DNA of 64,000 nt from Geodermatophilus telluris (GCF_900102745.1 NZ_FMZF01000001.1:558001-622000); one strand, 5' to 3'. Shown: positions 1 through 17,447, counted from the stretch's first letter. Made by a program: numbers and translations. Notes: generated by a model not told the origin, from the sequence alone.

Positions 1-203
1 GCGCCGCGGGTCTTGGTGGCGTGCGTGCCCTGGCGGGCGGCGGCCAGCTGCGCGACGACCACCTGGTGCAGGAGCGCGACGTTGGCGGTCGCGTCGAAGA
101 GGTCACCGGGCAGCGTGACGCTGCCGGAGGTCTCCCCCGCCGGCGTCCGGACGTCGACCTGGCGGTCGGCGCGAGCGCCCTCGGTCGCGGTGGACTGGGT
201 CAC
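1..203 (-). CDS. rplD: 50S ribosomal protein L4, N-terminal part (cut by window edge)
   Basis: Reading the minus strand from a GTG at 203 gives a protein beginning [20 protein letters not shown] and continuing through a stretch with [19 protein letters not shown], the conserved N-terminal fold of L4; about 67 residues are present and the rest lies to the left of the window. L4 binds 23S rRNA domain I and lines the exit tunnel; in some bacteria it also represses the S10 operon. Its GTG overlaps the rplC stop by four bases (GTGA), so translation is probably coupled. Identification rests on sequence similarity and on the universal rpsJ-rplC-rplD order. Confidence 0.95.
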   Translation of the reverse strand, partial: MTQSTATEGARADRQVDVRTPAGETSGSVTLPGDLFDATANVALLHQVVVAQLAAARQGTHATKTRG

Positions 204-865
204 TGGTTGTCACTCCCCACGGGACCGCCCTTGACCGCCGACCGGACGAGCACGAGCCCACCCTTCGGACCGGGGACGGCACCCTTGATCAGGATGAGGC
301 CGCGCTCGGTGTCGACCTTGTGGACGACGAGCGAGAGGGTCGTCGTCTTGACCGCACCCATGCGGCCGGCCATCTTCAGGCCCTTGAAGACGCGGCCGGG
401 GGTCGAGGCGCCGCCGATCGAGCCGGGCGAGCGGTGCTTGCGCTGGGTGCCGTGCGCGGCGCCCAGGCCCCGGAAGCCGTGGCGCTTCATGACGCCGGCG
501 GTGCCCTTGCCCTTGCTGGTGCCGATGACGTCGACCTTGGCCACGCCGTCGAACACCTCGGCGGTCAGCTCCTGGCCGACCGTGTAGTTGCCGGCGTCCT
601 CCGTGCGGAGCTCCACCACGTGGCGGCGCGGCGTCACACCGGCCTTGGCGAAGTGGCCACCCTCGGGCTTGTTCACCTTGCGGGGGTCGATCTCGCCGAA
701 GCCGAGCTGGACGGCCGAGTAGCCGTCGACCTCGGGGGTGCGCACCTGCGTCACCACGTTCGGGCCCGCCTTGACGACGGTCACCGGCACGATGCGGTTG
801 TTCTCGTCGAAGACCTGGGTCATCCCCAGCTTCTCGCCGAGGAGCCCGCGGAACGTACTCGCCAT
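200..865 (-). CDS. rplC: 50S ribosomal protein L3
   Basis: A 221-residue protein starting [20 protein letters not shown], the signature start of L3, with the internal glycine-rich loop ([22 protein letters not shown], around residues 130-150) that reaches towards the peptidyl-transferase centre and carries the conserved Gln that is methylated in some bacteria. Length is normal for actinobacterial L3. It lies 16 bases after rpsJ and overlaps rplD by four bases, as expected for the S10 operon. Early assembly protein of the large subunit. No anomaly seen. Confidence 0.98.
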   Translation of the reverse strand: MASTFRGLLGEKLGMTQVFDENNRIVPVTVVKAGPNVVTQVRTPEVDGYSAVQLGFGEIDPRKVNKPEGGHFAKAGVTPRRHVVELRTEDAGNYTVGQELTAEVFDGVAKVDVIGTSKGKGTAGVMKRHGFRGLGAAHGTQRKHRSPGSIGGASTPGRVFKGLKMAGRMGAVKTTTLSLVVHKVDTERGLILIKGAVPGPKGGLVLVRSAVKGGPVGSDNQ

Positions 866-881
866 GACTGGTCTCGGTCCC

Positions 882-1187
882 TTACTGGATGTTCACGTCG
901 ACCGAGGCCGGCAGGTCGATGCGCATGAGCGCGTCGACCGTCTTCGGCGTCGGGTCGAGGATGTCGATGAGCCGCTTGTGCGTGCGCATCTCGAAGTGCT
1001 CGCGCGAGTCCTTGTACTTGTGCGGCGAGCGGATGACGCAGTACACGTTCTTCTCCGTCGGCAGCGGCACCGGGCCGACGACGCGCGCACCGGTCTTGGT
1101 CACCGTGTCGACGATGCGCCGCGCCGAGGCGTCGATCGCCTCGTGGTCGTAGGCCTTCAGCCGGATGCGGATCTTCTGTCCCGCCAT
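882..1187 (-). CDS. rpsJ: 30S ribosomal protein S10 (NusE)
   Basis: A 101-residue protein, [24 protein letters not shown] onward, matching S10 along its whole length, with the conserved RTHKRLIDI segment near residue 70. S10 sits in the head of the small subunit and, as NusE, pairs with NusG and NusB in antitermination; nusG itself lies at 19770 in this window. First gene of the S10 operon. A gap of 165 bases separates it from tuf, containing the tuf terminator (1310-1345), so it is probably transcribed from its own promoter between about 1190 and 1310; I could not pick a convincing -35/-10 pair there. Confidence 0.98.
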   Translation of the reverse strand: MAGQKIRIRLKAYDHEAIDASARRIVDTVTKTGARVVGPVPLPTEKNVYCVIRSPHKYKDSREHFEMRTHKRLIDILDPTPKTVDALMRIDLPASVDVNIQ

Positions 1188-1309
1188 CGCTGTCTTCTGC
1201 TCCTGCCGATCGGTGTTCGTTCGTAGCTGGGGAACGCCGGGTGGTCGCGACCGTCATCCGGTCGGCCCCAGCGGTTCGGGTGGTGTCGCACACAGGGCGG
1301 CCACCCGGG

Positions 1310-1345
1310 GACGGGCGGCGGCACAGGGGTGCGCCGCCGCCCGTC
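1310..1345 (-). terminator. Hairpin terminator after tuf
   Basis: Perfect 13-bp inverted repeat (1310-1322 with 1333-1345) around a 10-base loop, eight bases downstream of the tuf stop codon. The stem is almost pure G/C. A U-tract is lacking, as is usual for actinobacterial terminators. It separates the rpsL-rpsG-fusA-tuf unit from the S10 operon. Confidence 0.8.
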
Positions 1346-1352
1346 GGGGGTG

Positions 1353-2546
1353 TTACTTGATGATCTTGGTGACGCGACCGGCGCCGACGGTGCGGCCACC
1401 CTCACGGATGGCGAACCGCAGGCCCTCCTCCATGGCGATCGGCTGGATCAGCTCGACCGTCATCTCGGTGTTGTCGCCCGGCATGACCATCTCGGTGCCG
1501 GCCGGCAGGGTCACGACGCCGGTGACGTCCGTGGTCCGGAAGTAGAACTGCGGACGGTAGTTGTTGAAGAACGGCGTGTGGCGGCCACCCTCGTCCTTCG
1601 AGAGGATGTAGACCGAACCCTCGAAGTTGGTGTGCGGGGTGATCGAGCCGGGCTTCACGACGACCTGGCCGCGCTCCACGTCCTCGCGCTTGATACCGCG
1701 CAGCAGCAGGCCCACGTTGTCGCCGGCCTGGCCCTGGTCGAGCAGCTTGCGGAACATCTCGACGCCGGTGACGGTGGTCGAGGTCGAGTTGGGGCGGATG
1801 CCGACGATCTCGACGGTCTCCGACACCTTGACGATGCCGCGCTCCACGCGACCGGTGACGACGGTGCCGCGACCGGTGATGGTGAAGACGTCCTCGACGG
1901 GCATGAGGAACGGCTTGTCGATCTCGCGCTCGGGCTCGGGGATCGCCGTGTCGACGGCGGTCATGAGCTCCATGAGCTTGTCGCCCCACTCGGCGTCGCC
2001 CTCGAGGGCCTTGAGCGCCGAGACGCGGACCACGGGGACGTCGTCGCCCGGGAACTCGTACTCGGAGAGCAGCTCGCGGACCTCCAGCTCGACGAGCTCG
2101 AGGATCTCCTCGTCGTCGACCATGTCGGCCTTGTTGAGCGCCACGACGATGTAGGGGACGCCGACCTGGCGGGCCAGGAGCACGTGCTCCTTGGTCTGCG
2201 GCATCGGGCCGTCGGTCGCGGCGACCACCAGGATCGCGCCGTCCATCTGGGCGGCACCGGTGATCATGTTCTTGATGTAGTCGGCGTGCCCGGGGCAGTC
2301 GACGTGCGCGTAGTGACGGTTCTCCGTCTGGTACTCGACGTGGGCGATCGAGATCGTGATGCCGCGGGCCTTCTCCTCGGGCGCCTTGTCGATCTGGTCG
2401 AAGGCCGACGCCTCGTTGAGGTCCGGGTACTTGTCGTGCAGCACCTTGGTGATCGCCGCGGTCAGCGTGGTCTTGCCGTGGTCGATGTGCCCGATGGTGC
2501 CGATGTTGACGTGCGGCTTGGTCCGCTCGAACTTGGCCTTGGCCAC
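1353..2546 (-). CDS. tuf: Elongation factor Tu
   Basis: A 397-residue GTPase that delivers aminoacyl-tRNA to the ribosome. The P-loop GHIDHGKTT is at residues 19-27, the switch [10 protein letters not shown] near residue 81 and the guanine-specificity NKADMVDD near residue 136; domains 2 and 3 follow to the C-terminal [11 protein letters not shown]. Length is standard. It is last in the str operon, 91 bases after fusA, with a short hairpin in that gap and a strong terminator after it. Only one tuf copy is in the window. A Shine-Dalgarno-like GAGGAGAGG lies just upstream of the ATG. Confidence 0.99.
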   Translation of the reverse strand: MAKAKFERTKPHVNIGTIGHIDHGKTTLTAAITKVLHDKYPDLNEASAFDQIDKAPEEKARGITISIAHVEYQTENRHYAHVDCPGHADYIKNMITGAAQMDGAILVVAATDGPMPQTKEHVLLARQVGVPYIVVALNKADMVDDEEILELVELEVRELLSEYEFPGDDVPVVRVSALKALEGDAEWGDKLMELMTAVDTAIPEPEREIDKPFLMPVEDVFTITGRGTVVTGRVERGIVKVSETVEIVGIRPNSTSTTVTGVEMFRKLLDQGQAGDNVGLLLRGIKREDVERGQVVVKPGSITPHTNFEGSVYILSKDEGGRHTPFFNNYRPQFYFRTTDVTGVVTLPAGTEMVMPGDNTEMTVELIQPIAMEEGLRFAIREGGRTVGAGRVTKIIK

Positions 2547-2608
2547 TGGGTTCCTCTCCTCGTGGTCTCGCGTAGTGCGCGAACTCTGGGGTGGGCTTGC
2601 TGGGGGTG

Positions 2609-2633
2609 CCGGGCGGGGACGTACCCCGCCCGG
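2609..2633 (-). terminator. Hairpin between fusA and tuf
   Basis: A 10-bp perfect stem (2609-2618 with 2624-2633) and ACGTA-type five-base loop, starting five bases after the fusA stop. Because tuf follows at once in the same direction, this is more likely a partial terminator, RNA processing or stability element than a full stop. Function is inferred from position only. Confidence 0.55.
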
Positions 2634-2637
2634 CGGG

Positions 2638-4737
<2,100 letters not shown>

Positions 4738-4770
4738 GGGTCTCTCCTCTTTGGATCTCGGTCCGCGTGC

Positions 4771-4798
4771 GGTGTTCCGGGCGGTGGCCCGGAACACC
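4771..4798 (-). terminator. Hairpin between rpsG and fusA
   Basis: An 11-bp perfect stem (4771-4781 with 4788-4798) around a six-base loop, in the 100-base gap after rpsG. Same-direction genes flank it, so partial termination or mRNA processing that sets the S7:EF-G ratio is the likelier role. Inferred from structure and position. Confidence 0.55.
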
Positions 4799-4837
4799 CG
4801 CCGGCCGCGGGGGCTGGCGGAGCCAGCCGGGGTGCGA

Positions 4838-5308
4838 CTACCAGCGGTAGTGCGCGAAGGCCTTGTTCGACTCGGCCATCTTGTGCGTGTCCTCGCGGCG
4901 CTTGACCGCGGCACCGAGGCCGTTGCTGGCGTCGAGCAGCTCGTTCATGAGGCGCTCGGTCATCGTCTTCTCGCGGCGGGCGCGGCTGTACTGGATCAGC
5001 CAGCGCAGGCCCAGCGTGGTGCTGCGGGACGCGCGGACCTCGACCGGGACCTGGTAGGTCGCACCACCGACGCGGCGGCTGCGGACCTCGAGGGCCGGCT
5101 TGACGTTGTCCAGCGCGCGCTTGAGCGTGACCACCGGGTCTGTGTCGGTCTTGGCGCGGCAGCCCTCGAGGGCGCCGTAGACGATCGACTCGGCGACCGA
5201 GCGCTTGCCGTCGACCAGGACCTTGTTCACCAGCTGGGTGACCAGCGGCGACTGGTAGACCGGGTCGTTGACCAGCGGACGGCGCGGCGCGGGGCCCTTG
5301 CGCGGCAT
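4838..5308 (-). CDS. rpsG: 30S ribosomal protein S7
   Basis: A 156-residue protein, [20 protein letters not shown] to [10 protein letters not shown], matching actinobacterial S7 end to end. The ATG at 5308 directly follows the rpsL stop (5310-5312), with one base between, so the pair is translationally coupled; upstream in-frame codons belong to rpsL in another frame. S7 organises the 16S 3' domain and contacts tRNA in the E site. In other bacteria it represses the str operon; no leader structure was identified here. Confidence 0.98.
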   Translation of the reverse strand: MPRKGPAPRRPLVNDPVYQSPLVTQLVNKVLVDGKRSVAESIVYGALEGCRAKTDTDPVVTLKRALDNVKPALEVRSRRVGGATYQVPVEVRASRSTTLGLRWLIQYSRARREKTMTERLMNELLDASNGLGAAVKRREDTHKMAESNKAFAHYRW

Positions 5309-5309
5309 G

Positions 5310-5684
5310 TCAGCTCTTCTCCTTCTTCGCGCCGTACCGGCTGCGAGCCTGCTTGCGGTTGCGGACGCCCTGGGTGTCCAGCGAGCCGCGGATGATCTTG
5401 TAACGCACACCCGGGAGGTCCTTCACGCGGCCGCCGCGCACGAGCACCATCGAGTGCTCCTGCAGGTTGTGGCCGACGCCCGGGATGTAGGCCGTCACCT
5501 CGATGCCACTGGTGAGGCGGACGCGAGCGACCTTCCGCAGCGCCGAGTTCGGCTTCTTCGGCGTCGTCGTGTACACGCGGGTGCACACGCCGCGACGCTG
5601 AGGGGAGCCCTTCAGCGCCGGGGTCTTGGTCTTCTCGACCTTGTCCTCGCGGCCCTTGCGGACCAGCTGGTTGATCGTGGGCAT
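5310..5684 (-). CDS. rpsL: 30S ribosomal protein S12
   Basis: A 124-residue protein starting [20 protein letters not shown] and carrying [19 protein letters not shown] and [11 protein letters not shown]. Lys43 and Lys88, the positions whose substitution gives streptomycin resistance in many bacteria, are both lysine, so the allele looks sensitive. First gene of the str operon. Its ATG at 5684 is preceded by a 625-base gap containing a good promoter (6007-6035), implying a 5' leader of roughly 315 bases. Confidence 0.98.
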   Translation of the reverse strand: MPTINQLVRKGREDKVEKTKTPALKGSPQRRGVCTRVYTTTPKKPNSALRKVARVRLTSGIEVTAYIPGVGHNLQEHSMVLVRGGRVKDLPGVRYKIIRGSLDTQGVRNRKQARSRYGAKKEKS

Positions 5685-6309
5685 GGGTGGCCTGGATCTC
5701 CTACCTGCGCTGGGTCGTGCATGTGGACGGTGCTGCTGTCGTGTCGCCGGTGCCGGTCCTGCCGGGGCCGTCCGGTCGCGCTCCTGCCACCACCGGCCCC
5801 CGCGGTCGGGCGTGTCGCCCTCCCCGGGACCGGCCGCGCGTCGGACCGGACGGATCGCCCCCCGCGACTCGGCGCCGCCACCTCGGGTCGCCGTCCTGTC
5901 GTGGACGGGCGGCCGGGGCGGACCCGCGGCCTGGAGGACGGACCTCCGGACACCCAGGCGCACCGCGAACGGGAGCAGGCCCAGGGCACCCTGGGCACGG
6001 CTGACCACGATACCCGCGTGCTCGGAGGCGGTCAAAACCGGGTCCCGGGCACCCGACGGGCAGGCAGGGCCTGCCCCTCGTGTGGACCCGCCGGGCACAA
6101 CGGCTGCTCTGCCGTGGCCATTCCCCGGGGCCGCCGTCCGAGCCGTGCGCCGGGCACCGCTCGGGGGGTGGCGAGGACCATACCGCGGGAGGGCACCGGT
6201 GCCGGGGTCCCGGACGGCGGGTCACCCGGCAGCGTCACCGGCGCGCGACTGTCAGACCCTCCCCCTACGGTCGGTCGCAGGAGAGGCACCCACAGCGACG
6301 GAGGTCACC
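5685..6309. other. Long divergent intergenic region, rpsL leader and protease promoter
   Basis: No convincing coding sequence on either strand. It holds the rpsL promoter at 6007-6035 and, nearer the plus-strand gene, a TACGGT hexamer (6266-6271) about 38 bases before the protease start that could be a -10 box; the same CTACGGTCG string recurs at 7680-7688 upstream of the luciferase-like gene. The 5685-6000 part would be transcribed as a GC-rich rpsL leader. Confidence 0.5.
6007..6035 (-). promoter_or_regulatory. Promoter of the rpsL-rpsG-fusA-tuf operon
   Basis: On the minus strand TTGACC (6030-6035), a 17-base spacer and TATCGT (6007-6012). The -35 and spacing are close to ideal for a housekeeping actinobacterial sigma factor, and the surrounding DNA is otherwise GC-rich. 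Predicted start near 6000, giving a leader of about 315 bases before rpsL. Confidence 0.65.
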
Positions 6310-7272
6310 GTGCTCATCGACTCGGCGCGCGAGCTCAAGGCGCGTCTGTCCGCCCGGCTGGCCGAGGGCCTCCCGGCGGTCACCGCGAGCGGGCTGGGCG
6401 GGCGGCTGTGGACGCGGCCGGCCATCGGGCTGGCGCCGGTGGCGCCCGGCCGCGTCCACCTGGCCATCCGCGTCGTGACTCCCGACGACGCGCGCATCCT
6501 GCTCACCGGCCTCGACGAGACGGTGCGCCGCGAGGTCGACGTCCGGGTGACCGGTCCGATACTGCCGCACTCGTCCTCCCCCACCCGGCTGCGGCAGCCC
6601 ACCCGGCCACTGGTCCCCGGGCTGTCGGTGGCCCACCCCTCGGTGTCCGCGGGGACCCTCGGCGGCTTCGTCCGGCTCGGGGGGCGGCTGGCGGTCCTGT
6701 CGAACAACCACGTGCTCGCGGCGGCCGACGCGGGCGCGGTCGGCGACGCGGTCCTGCAGCCCGGCCCCGCGGACGGGGGTGCGCCCGGCGACCGCGTGGC
6801 CACGCTGGCCGCCGTCGCGCCGCTCGCCGGGAGCGGCAACCGGGTCGACGCCGCCGTCGCCACCCTGGACGAGGGCGTCACGGCCGAGCCGGGCGGCTAC
6901 CCCGGCGGCCCGCTGGCCGCGACGGTGCCCGACGCGCTGGAGGTCGAACCCGACGAGGACGTGGAGAAGGTCGGCCGGACGACGGGCCACACGCGCGGGC
7001 GGGTCAGTGCGGTGGAGGTGGACGGCGTGGCCGTCCAGTACGACGACGGGGTGCACGTCTTCGACGACCAGATCGAGATCGAGGGCCTGGCCGGCCCCTT
7101 CTCCGCCGGGGGCGACAGCGGGTCGGTGATCTGGCGCAGCGCCGACCGGGCGCCGGTGGCGCTGCTGTTCGCCGGCAGCTCCACGGGCGGCACCCACGGC
7201 GCGGGGCTCACCTTCGCCCACCCGCTGTCGGCCGTGCTGGCCGTGCTCGGTGTGGAGTGGGTCGCCTCCTGA
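6310..7272 (+). CDS. Trypsin-fold serine protease-like protein without signal peptide
   Basis: A 320-residue protein with a recognisable S1-type triad: His134 in LSNNHVLA, Asp180 in NRVDAAVA and Ser270 in GGDSGSV. Residues 40-85 (IGLAPVAPGRVHLAIRVVTP and following) resemble the small N-terminal module often found before the catalytic domain in bacterial trypsin-like proteins, also seen in the 76-residue protein at 7408. GTG at 6310 was chosen for GGAGG five bases upstream. The N-terminus (VLIDSARELKARLSARL) is not a signal peptide and no membrane segment is visible, so a cytoplasmic role is likely. Substrate unknown. Confidence 0.75.
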   Translation: MLIDSARELKARLSARLAEGLPAVTASGLGGRLWTRPAIGLAPVAPGRVHLAIRVVTPDDARILLTGLDETVRREVDVRVTGPILPHSSSPTRLRQPTRPLVPGLSVAHPSVSAGTLGGFVRLGGRLAVLSNNHVLAAADAGAVGDAVLQPGPADGGAPGDRVATLAAVAPLAGSGNRVDAAVATLDEGVTAEPGGYPGGPLAATVPDALEVEPDEDVEKVGRTTGHTRGRVSAVEVDGVAVQYDDGVHVFDDQIEIEGLAGPFSAGGDSGSVIWRSADRAPVALLFAGSSTGGTHGAGLTFAHPLSAVLAVLGVEWVAS

Positions 7273-7330
7273 GGTCCCCTCCCTGGTCAGGGGGATGTCG
7301 CTCCGGGCGAGGACGGGGCACCATGGGGAG

Positions 7331-7411
7331 GTGACCGAGCCCGTACGGCCGCCCGGGGACCTCCCACCTCCGGGCGTCAGGCCTCCGGGCGATGACGAGG
7401 AGCCCTCGTGA
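7331..7411 (+). CDS. Possible 26-residue proline-rich peptide
   Basis: GTG at 7331 opens a 27-codon frame encoding VTEPVRPPGDLPPPGVRPPG and an acidic end, DDEEPS. Its TGA overlaps the GTG of the next gene (GTGA at 7408-7411), the arrangement used throughout this genome for coupled genes, and GGGGAG immediately precedes the start. It matches nothing I recognise. The alternative is that it is noncoding leader; Pro-rich frames are common by chance in this base composition. Confidence 0.3.
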   Translation: MTEPVRPPGDLPPPGVRPPGDDEEPS

Positions 7412-7638
7412 CCGACCGTGCCGCCGCCCGCGCCGCCAAGAACGCCCTCGCCGACCGGCTGTCGGCCCAGTCGGGGGTCGTCGGCATCGGCCTGGCCCGC
7501 CGCGACGCGGGGTACGTGGTGAAGGTCGACGTCGCCGACGCCGACGCCGCCGGCCGGGTGCCCCGCGACGTGGACGGCGTGCGGGTGGTCACCGAGGTCG
7601 TGGGCGCCGTCCGCCCGCTGCGCAGCCGCACCGCCTGA
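7408..7638 (+). CDS. Small protein resembling a protease-associated N-terminal module
   Basis: A 76-residue protein (starts VTDRAAARAAKNALADRLSA). It has the pattern VVGIGLARRD, a KVDV strand and VPRDVDGV followed by a final VVTEVVG strand. This order, a VxGIGxA strand then a PRxVDGV turn then a V.EVVG strand, is what I know from the domain preceding the catalytic part of many bacterial trypsin-like peptidases, here as a free protein. It follows the protease gene at 6310 by 135 bases on the same strand, so the two may act together, for example as inhibitor, chaperone or adaptor; that is inference. Confidence 0.6.
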   Translation: MTDRAAARAAKNALADRLSAQSGVVGIGLARRDAGYVVKVDVADADAAGRVPRDVDGVRVVTEVVGAVRPLRSRTA

Positions 7639-7729
7639 GCGGGCCGCCCCGAGCGGTGCGGGCCCCTCCGGCGCACCCGCTACGGTCGCGCTGGCGCCGA
7701 CGCGGGCGTCGCCGACCAGAGGAGTGCAG

Positions 7730-8773
7730 GTGCGCATCGGCATCCAGGCCAGTTACGCGGGGGGCTTCGAGGAGACCGCGGCGGAGATCGTCGACCTGGA
7801 GGCCGCGGGTCTCGACCTCGCCATGTGCGCGGAGGTCTACACCTTCGACGCGGTGAGCCAGCTGGGGTACCTGGCCGCCGTCACCCAGCGCGTCGAGCTG
7901 ATGAGCGCCATCCTGCCGATCTACAGCCGCACGCCCGCGCTGACGGCGATGACCGCCGCGGGCCTGGACTTCGTCTCGGGCGGCCGGTTCACCCTGGGGC
8001 TGGGCGCCTCGGGTCCGCAGGTGATCGAGGGCTGGCACGGCGTCCCCTACGACGCCCCGCTGCAGCGCACCCGCGAGGTGGTCGAGATCTGCCGCCAGGT
8101 GTGGCGGCGCGAGCGGCTCGTGCACGAGGGCCCGAAGTACACCGTGCCGCTGCCGGCCGAGCAGGGCACCGGCCTGGGCAAACCGCTTAAGCTGATCAAC
8201 ACGCCGGTCCGCGAGCAGATCCCGGTCATGCTGGCCGCACTGGGGCCGAAGAATGTCGAGCTGGCCGCCGAGATCGCCGAGGTGTGGGAGCCGATCTGGT
8301 TCATGCCGGAGAAGGCCGACGCGGTGTGGGGCGACGCGCTGCGCGCCGGGAAGGCCAAGCGCGACGCCGGGCTCGGCGAGCTGCAGGTCATCTGCGGCGT
8401 CCCGGTGGCCATCGGGGAGGACGTCGACCATCTGCACGACCAGGTGCGGCCGCAGCTCGCCCTCTACGTCGGCGGCATGGGCGCCAAGGGCAAGAACTTC
8501 TACAACGACCTCGCCCGGCGCTACGGCTACGAGGAGGCGGCCGAGACCGTGCAGGAGCTCTACCTCGGCGGGCGGAAGGACGAGGCGGCCGCGGCACTGC
8601 CCGACGACTTCGTCCGCAAGGTGTCGCTCATCGGCCCGCAGACCTACGTGGCCGAGCGGGTGGCCGCCTACGCCGAGGCCGGTGTCACCACCCTCGCCCT
8701 GCAGCCGCTCGACGACAGCCGCGAGAGCCGACTGCGCACCGTGGAGACCATGCGGGAGCTGGCCGACCGCTAG
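7730..8773 (+). CDS. LLM-class (luciferase-like) F420- or FMN-dependent oxidoreductase
   Basis: A 347-residue TIM-barrel protein of the luciferase-like family: MRIGIQASYAGGFEETAAEI at the first strand, AILPIYSRTPALTAMTAAGLDFVSGGRFTLGLGASG around residues 60-95 (conserved flavin/F420-binding region), and a C-terminal VSLIGPQTYVAERVAAYAEAGVTTL. Actinobacterial members usually use F420. GTG at 7730 was preferred over GTG at 7724 because GAGGAG lies five bases before it and would overlap the earlier one. A TACGGT hexamer at 7681-7686 is a possible -10 box. Substrate not predictable. Confidence 0.85.
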   Translation: MRIGIQASYAGGFEETAAEIVDLEAAGLDLAMCAEVYTFDAVSQLGYLAAVTQRVELMSAILPIYSRTPALTAMTAAGLDFVSGGRFTLGLGASGPQVIEGWHGVPYDAPLQRTREVVEICRQVWRRERLVHEGPKYTVPLPAEQGTGLGKPLKLINTPVREQIPVMLAALGPKNVELAAEIAEVWEPIWFMPEKADAVWGDALRAGKAKRDAGLGELQVICGVPVAIGEDVDHLHDQVRPQLALYVGGMGAKGKNFYNDLARRYGYEEAAETVQELYLGGRKDEAAAALPDDFVRKVSLIGPQTYVAERVAAYAEAGVTTLALQPLDDSRESRLRTVETMRELADR

Positions 8774-8783
8774 GACCCGCGTT

Positions 8784-8797
8784 GCGTCACGTGACGC
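8784..8797. promoter_or_regulatory. Perfect 14-bp palindrome GCGTCACGTGACGC
   Basis: The sequence GCGTCACGTGACGC is its own reverse complement and lies eleven bases after the stop of the luciferase-like gene. It has the form of a dimeric-regulator site (core TCACGTGA) but sits at a 3' end, so it may simply be part of the transcript's terminal structure. No regulator can be named. Confidence 0.3.
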
Positions 8798-8833
8798 CGC
8801 CCTCGCCCCCGCTCCTGAGCACGTCCGACGCGG

Positions 8834-8887
8834 CCTCCTCGCAGGGGCCCGCCGCGAGCTCGCGAGCGGTGGGGGGCGAGGAGGTCC
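8834..8887 (-). repeat. Hairpin repeat element, copy 1
   Basis: On the minus strand this reads GGACC, a stem CCTCCTCGC, a C-rich/GAGCTC core, GGCGGGCCCCTG and the matching stem GCGAGGAGG (8834-8842 pairs with 8876-8884). Same layout as the copies at 8979, 19727 and 58501, with a different but still self-complementary stem. It lies downstream of rpoC beyond copy 2, in the same orientation. Confidence 0.65.
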
Positions 8888-8916
8888 TTCCGCTGATCAC
8901 CGCCACCCTCCCCGGG

Positions 8917-8963
8917 ACGTGAGGAGGGCCCCCAGGTCGTCGACCTGGGGGCCCTCCTCACGT
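8917..8963. terminator. Strong bidirectional terminator palindrome
   Basis: A 47-base near-perfect palindrome: 23-base arms (8917-8939 and 8941-8963) mirror each other around base 8940. It lies between the convergent luciferase-like gene and rpoC and would form a very stable hairpin in RNA from either strand, so it probably insulates the two transcripts. Confidence 0.8.
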
Positions 8964-8978
8964 GAGGTGCTGGAACGG

Positions 8979-9030
8979 CCTCCCTCAGGGGCCCGCCGTG
9001 AGCCTGCCAACGGTGGGGAGAGGGAGGTCC
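8979..9030 (-). repeat. Hairpin repeat element, copy 2 (rpoC 3' end)
   Basis: Starts four bases after the rpoC stop. On the minus strand: GGACC, stem CCTCCCT, CTCCCCACCG, core GCAGGCTC, GGCGGGCCCCTG and closing stem AGGGAGG (8979-8985 pairs with 9021-9027). Probably acts as the rpoC terminator. The core is shared with copies at 19727 and 58501. Confidence 0.7.
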
Positions 9031-9034
9031 TCCG

Positions 9035-12940
<3,906 letters not shown>

Positions 12941-13006
12941 TGAGTGGACCCCTTTCCGGGGCTAGTTACTGAACGTTCCTCTGAAGGCTTGGGTGGAAGG
13001 CCCCCG

Positions 13007-13043
13007 CCCTCCCCGGCCCGCGCGGAGCGTGGGCCGGGGAGGG
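13007..13043 (-). terminator. Hairpin in the rpoB-rpoC gap
   Basis: Perfect 13-bp stem (13007-13019 with 13031-13043) 13 bases after the rpoB stop; in the minus strand it is introduced by GGACCCCC and closed by GGGGGCC, the flanks of the repeat family found after rpoC and nusG, but with a different inner sequence. As rpoC follows in the same direction, partial readthrough or RNase processing is likely. Confidence 0.55.
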
Positions 13044-13056
13044 AGGGGGTCCTTAC

Positions 13057-16566
<3,510 letters not shown>

Positions 16567-16775
16567 GATGCGTCCTTCCAAGGACATCACGACGTGCGGG
16601 CGGTGGGTGCGGGTTCGTCCTGGGTCGTCGTCGGAGGTGGCGGCGCCGTCCGCGGCGTCCGGCCCGCTGGGTCGACGGGTCAGGTCGACGGGTGGGTCGC
16701 GGGGCGACCGGGATCCCGGGCACCCCGAGTGACCCGGCTCGGCGGGCAGGCAGTCAGAGGGCAGCGCAACAGAGA

Positions 16776-16804
16776 ACCCTACCCCTGCTGGCGCGCACTG
16801 TCCA
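16776..16804 (-). promoter_or_regulatory. rpoBC promoter
   Basis: Minus strand TGGACA (16799-16804), 17-base spacer, TAGGGT (16776-16781). Both hexamers fit the actinobacterial housekeeping consensus. Predicted start near 16769, some 200 bases before the rpoB start, allowing rpoBC to be expressed apart from rplJL. Confidence 0.65.
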
Positions 16805-16969
16805 CGTCGGGGGGTGGAGGCGACCAGCGCCACACCCCGGGAAGGACAGCGTCGCGTCGCCCGGCGGTTCCGCGCGGCCATGATGCCAGTCCGAGGGGCC
16901 CGCTGTCTCCGCCACGCCGCACCCGGTGGACGCGGCGGCCGTCTCGACCACGGCGCCGCCGGACGCGGC

Positions 16970-17045
16970 AGGGGCCGCCCTCCCGGAGGAGAGCGGCCCC
17001 TGGGGCGTGCTCAGGTGGTGCGGTCCCCCGGCCCTGGGGCCGGGG
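16970..17045 (-). terminator. Two hairpins after rplL
   Basis: Nearest rplL, a 9-bp stem (17026-17034 with 17037-17045) starts seven bases past the stop; a second 9-bp stem (16970-16978 with 16993-17001) follows. Together they look like the terminator or attenuator usually found between rplJL and rpoBC. Confidence 0.65.
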
Positions 17046-17051
17046 AGGGCG

Positions 17052-17447
17052 TCACTTGACGGTGACGGTGGCGCCGGCGCCCTCGAGGGCGGCCTTGGCC
17101 TTCTCGGCGGCGTCCTTGGCGACCTTCTCCAGGACCGGCTTCGGCGCGCCGTCGACCAGGTCCTTGGCCTCCTTGAGGCCGAGCGAGGTCAGGCCGCGCA
17201 CCTCCTTGATGACCTGGATCTTCTTGTCGCCGGCAGCCTCGAGGATGACGTCGAACTCGTCCTGCTCCTCGGCGGCGGGGGCACCGCCGTCGCCGGCGCC
17301 ACCGGCGGCCGGGGCGGCCGCGACGGCGACGGGGGCAGCCGCGGTGACCTCGAAGGTCTCCTCGAACTGCTTCACGAAGTCGGACAGCTCGAGCAGCGTC
17401 ATCTCCTTGAACGCGTCGAGCAGCTCCGTGGTGGACAGCTTGGCCAT
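17052..17447 (-). CDS. rplL: 50S ribosomal protein L7/L12
   Basis: A 131-residue acidic stalk protein: N-terminal dimer domain ([20 protein letters not shown]), an Ala/Gly/Pro hinge at about residues 36-60 and the C-terminal domain with [24 protein letters not shown] that recruits EF-Tu and EF-G. Length is slightly above the usual 120-130. It follows rplJ by 16 bases, preceded by AGGAG. Two hairpins follow it. Confidence 0.98.
   Translation of the reverse strand: MAKLSTTELLDAFKEMTLLELSDFVKQFEETFEVTAAAPVAVAAAPAAGGAGDGGAPAAEEQDEFDVILEAAGDKKIQVIKEVRGLTSLGLKEAKDLVDGAPKPVLEKVAKDAAEKAKAALEGAGATVTVK

Larger units (their letters stand above)
16567..17051 (-). other. rplL-rpoB intergenic region with rpoB leader
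   Basis: A 485-base gap without a supported gene. From the rplL side it holds two hairpins (16970-17045), then the rpoB promoter (16776-16804), then about 200 bases of 5' leader. The region stays open in the rpoB frame up to 16881 but shows no homology and runs through the promoter, so it is not counted as coding. Confidence 0.6.

Noticed and set aside
1188..1309. Promoter for the S10 operon
   Set aside because: A promoter is expected here, but no hexamer pair with sensible spacing was convincing by eye.
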